Shown here piece by piece: positions 63,249 through 64,000 of a DNA stretch of 64,000 nt. Both the position numbers and the translations under genes were made by a program. The notes under the pieces are model-generated. The model had not been told where the DNA came from. It did no database searches and saw nothing but the letters and a program-made list of their open reading frames with translations. Every line of letters starts with the position of its first letter. Positions within the stretch are counted from its first letter, which is position 1. The DNA is from Paraburkholderia polaris (GTDB lineage Bacteria; Pseudomonadota; Gammaproteobacteria; Burkholderiales; Burkholderiaceae), in the NCBI RefSeq assembly GCF_012927345.1, contig NZ_JABBGJ010000003.1, positions 241,924 to 305,923 on the forward strand. Direction: 5' to 3'.

Positions 63249-64000
63249 ATGACGAATCTTGTATTGGCGGAACACGACAACGCAGCGATCAAGGCCGCGA
63301 CGCTGCACACGATTGCAGCGGCACAGAAGATCGGTGGCGACGTTCACGTGCTGGTCGCAGGGCACAACGCGCAAGCAGCAGCGGATGCGGCGGCCAGGAT
63401 CGCAGGCGTTAGCAAGGTGCTGCTGGCCGACGCGCCGCAGCTTGAGGCCGGCCTCGCGGAAAACGTCGAAGCGACGGTGCTGAACATCGCGAAGGACTAC
63501 ACGCACATCCTCGCGCCGGCGACTGCTTACGGCAAGAACATCGCCCCGCGTATCGCCGCGAAGCTCGACGTCGCGCAGATCAGCGACATCACGGCAGTGG
63601 ACAGTGCCGACACGTTCGAGCGTCCGATCTACGCGGGCAATGCGATCGCTACCGTGCAGTCGGCTGATCCGATCAAGGTCATCACGGTTCGTTCGACTGG
63701 GTTCGACCCGGTCGCGGCAGTCGGCGGCAGCGCCACAGTCGAGAAGATCGAAGCCGCGGCCGACACCGGCCTCTCGCAGTTCGTGAGCCGTGAAGTCACG
63801 AAGCTCGACCGTCCGGAACTGACCTCGGCGAAGATCATCGTCTCGGGCGGCCGCGGTCTGGGCAACGGCGAGAACTACACGAGGGTTCTGGAGCCGCTGG
63901 CCGACAAGCTGAACGCAGCGCTAGGCGCATCGCGCGCAGCCGTCGATGCGGGTTTCGTGCCGAACGACTATCAGGTCGGCCAGACCGGCAAGATCGTCGC
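63249..64000 (+). CDS. etfA: Electron transfer flavoprotein alpha subunit, 5' part
   Basis: About 250 codons are present before the window ends, out of an expected 310 or so. MTNLVLAEHDNAAIKAATL, ILAPATAYGKNIAPRIAAK and VSGGRGLGNGENYTRVLEPLA are EtfA motifs; the last begins the FAD-binding domain. GGAG lies 9 bases before the ATG at 63249, directly behind the hairpin repeat. It forms an operon with etfB, 77 bases upstream. Confidence 0.95.
   Translation, partial: MTNLVLAEHDNAAIKAATLHTIAAAQKIGGDVHVLVAGHNAQAAADAAARIAGVSKVLLADAPQLEAGLAENVEATVLNIAKDYTHILAPATAYGKNIAPRIAAKLDVAQISDITAVDSADTFERPIYAGNAIATVQSADPIKVITVRSTGFDPVAAVGGSATVEKIEAAADTGLSQFVSREVTKLDRPELTSAKIIVSGGRGLGNGENYTRVLEPLADKLNAALGASRAAVDAGFVPNDYQVGQTGKIV

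Overview
The window looks like a chromosomal segment of a Burkholderiaceae bacterium, most likely Paraburkholderia or a close relative. The evidence is high GC, the beta-proteobacterial envelope gene order, and protein sequences of Burkholderia type (my recognition; no database was searched). No rRNA or tRNA gene was seen.

Bases 1-29746 are conserved core genome. A truncated map gene diverges from rpsB-tsf-pyrH-frr-uppS-cdsA-dxr-rseP-bamA-skp-lpxD-fabZ-lpxA-lpxB-rnhB-(SpoU methyltransferase). This set covers translation factors, UMP kinase, isoprenoid and phospholipid precursors, outer-membrane protein assembly and lipid A synthesis. Then come the divergent ppsR/ppsA pair, an NfeD/stomatin pair, smpB diverging from ratA-rnfH, a DMT transporter, and guaB-(membrane protein)-guaA.

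Bases 29747-62358 are accessory DNA. It starts directly behind the 3' end of guaA with a decayed tyrosine integrase. Then follow about 32 kb of CoA-ester catabolism genes: four CaiB-type CoA transferases or racemases, one ACH1-type CoA transferase, three acyl-CoA dehydrogenases, hydratases, an SDR dehydrogenase, a thiolase, two CitE-type lyases, a citrate-synthase-like lyase, a PaaK-like ligase and a lipoate-ligase-like protein. There is also a porin and an MFS carrier, and five regulators (LysR, TetR, two IclR, AraC). At least five broken genes lie among them. The parts fit catabolism of a branched or dicarboxylic acid: porin and MFS uptake, CoA transfer, epimerisation by an alpha-methylacyl-CoA racemase, dehydrogenation by paired dehydrogenases, R-specific hydration, SDR oxidation, thiolysis and retro-aldol cleavage. 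The substrate cannot be read from the sequence.

Three regulatory patterns stand out. A 19-bp palindrome recurs upstream of the porin, the MFS gene and the citE operon, with a decayed copy before the SDR operon; it is probably the operator of the TetR protein at 39501. A separate 37-bp element is shared by the dehydrogenase and SDR operons. An RNA-hairpin repeat with paired base changes sits just before the ribosome-binding sites of lpxD and etfA.

Bases 62422-64000 hold etfB and the start of etfA, the electron-transfer flavoprotein that accepts electrons from acyl-CoA dehydrogenases. This is probably core genome again.
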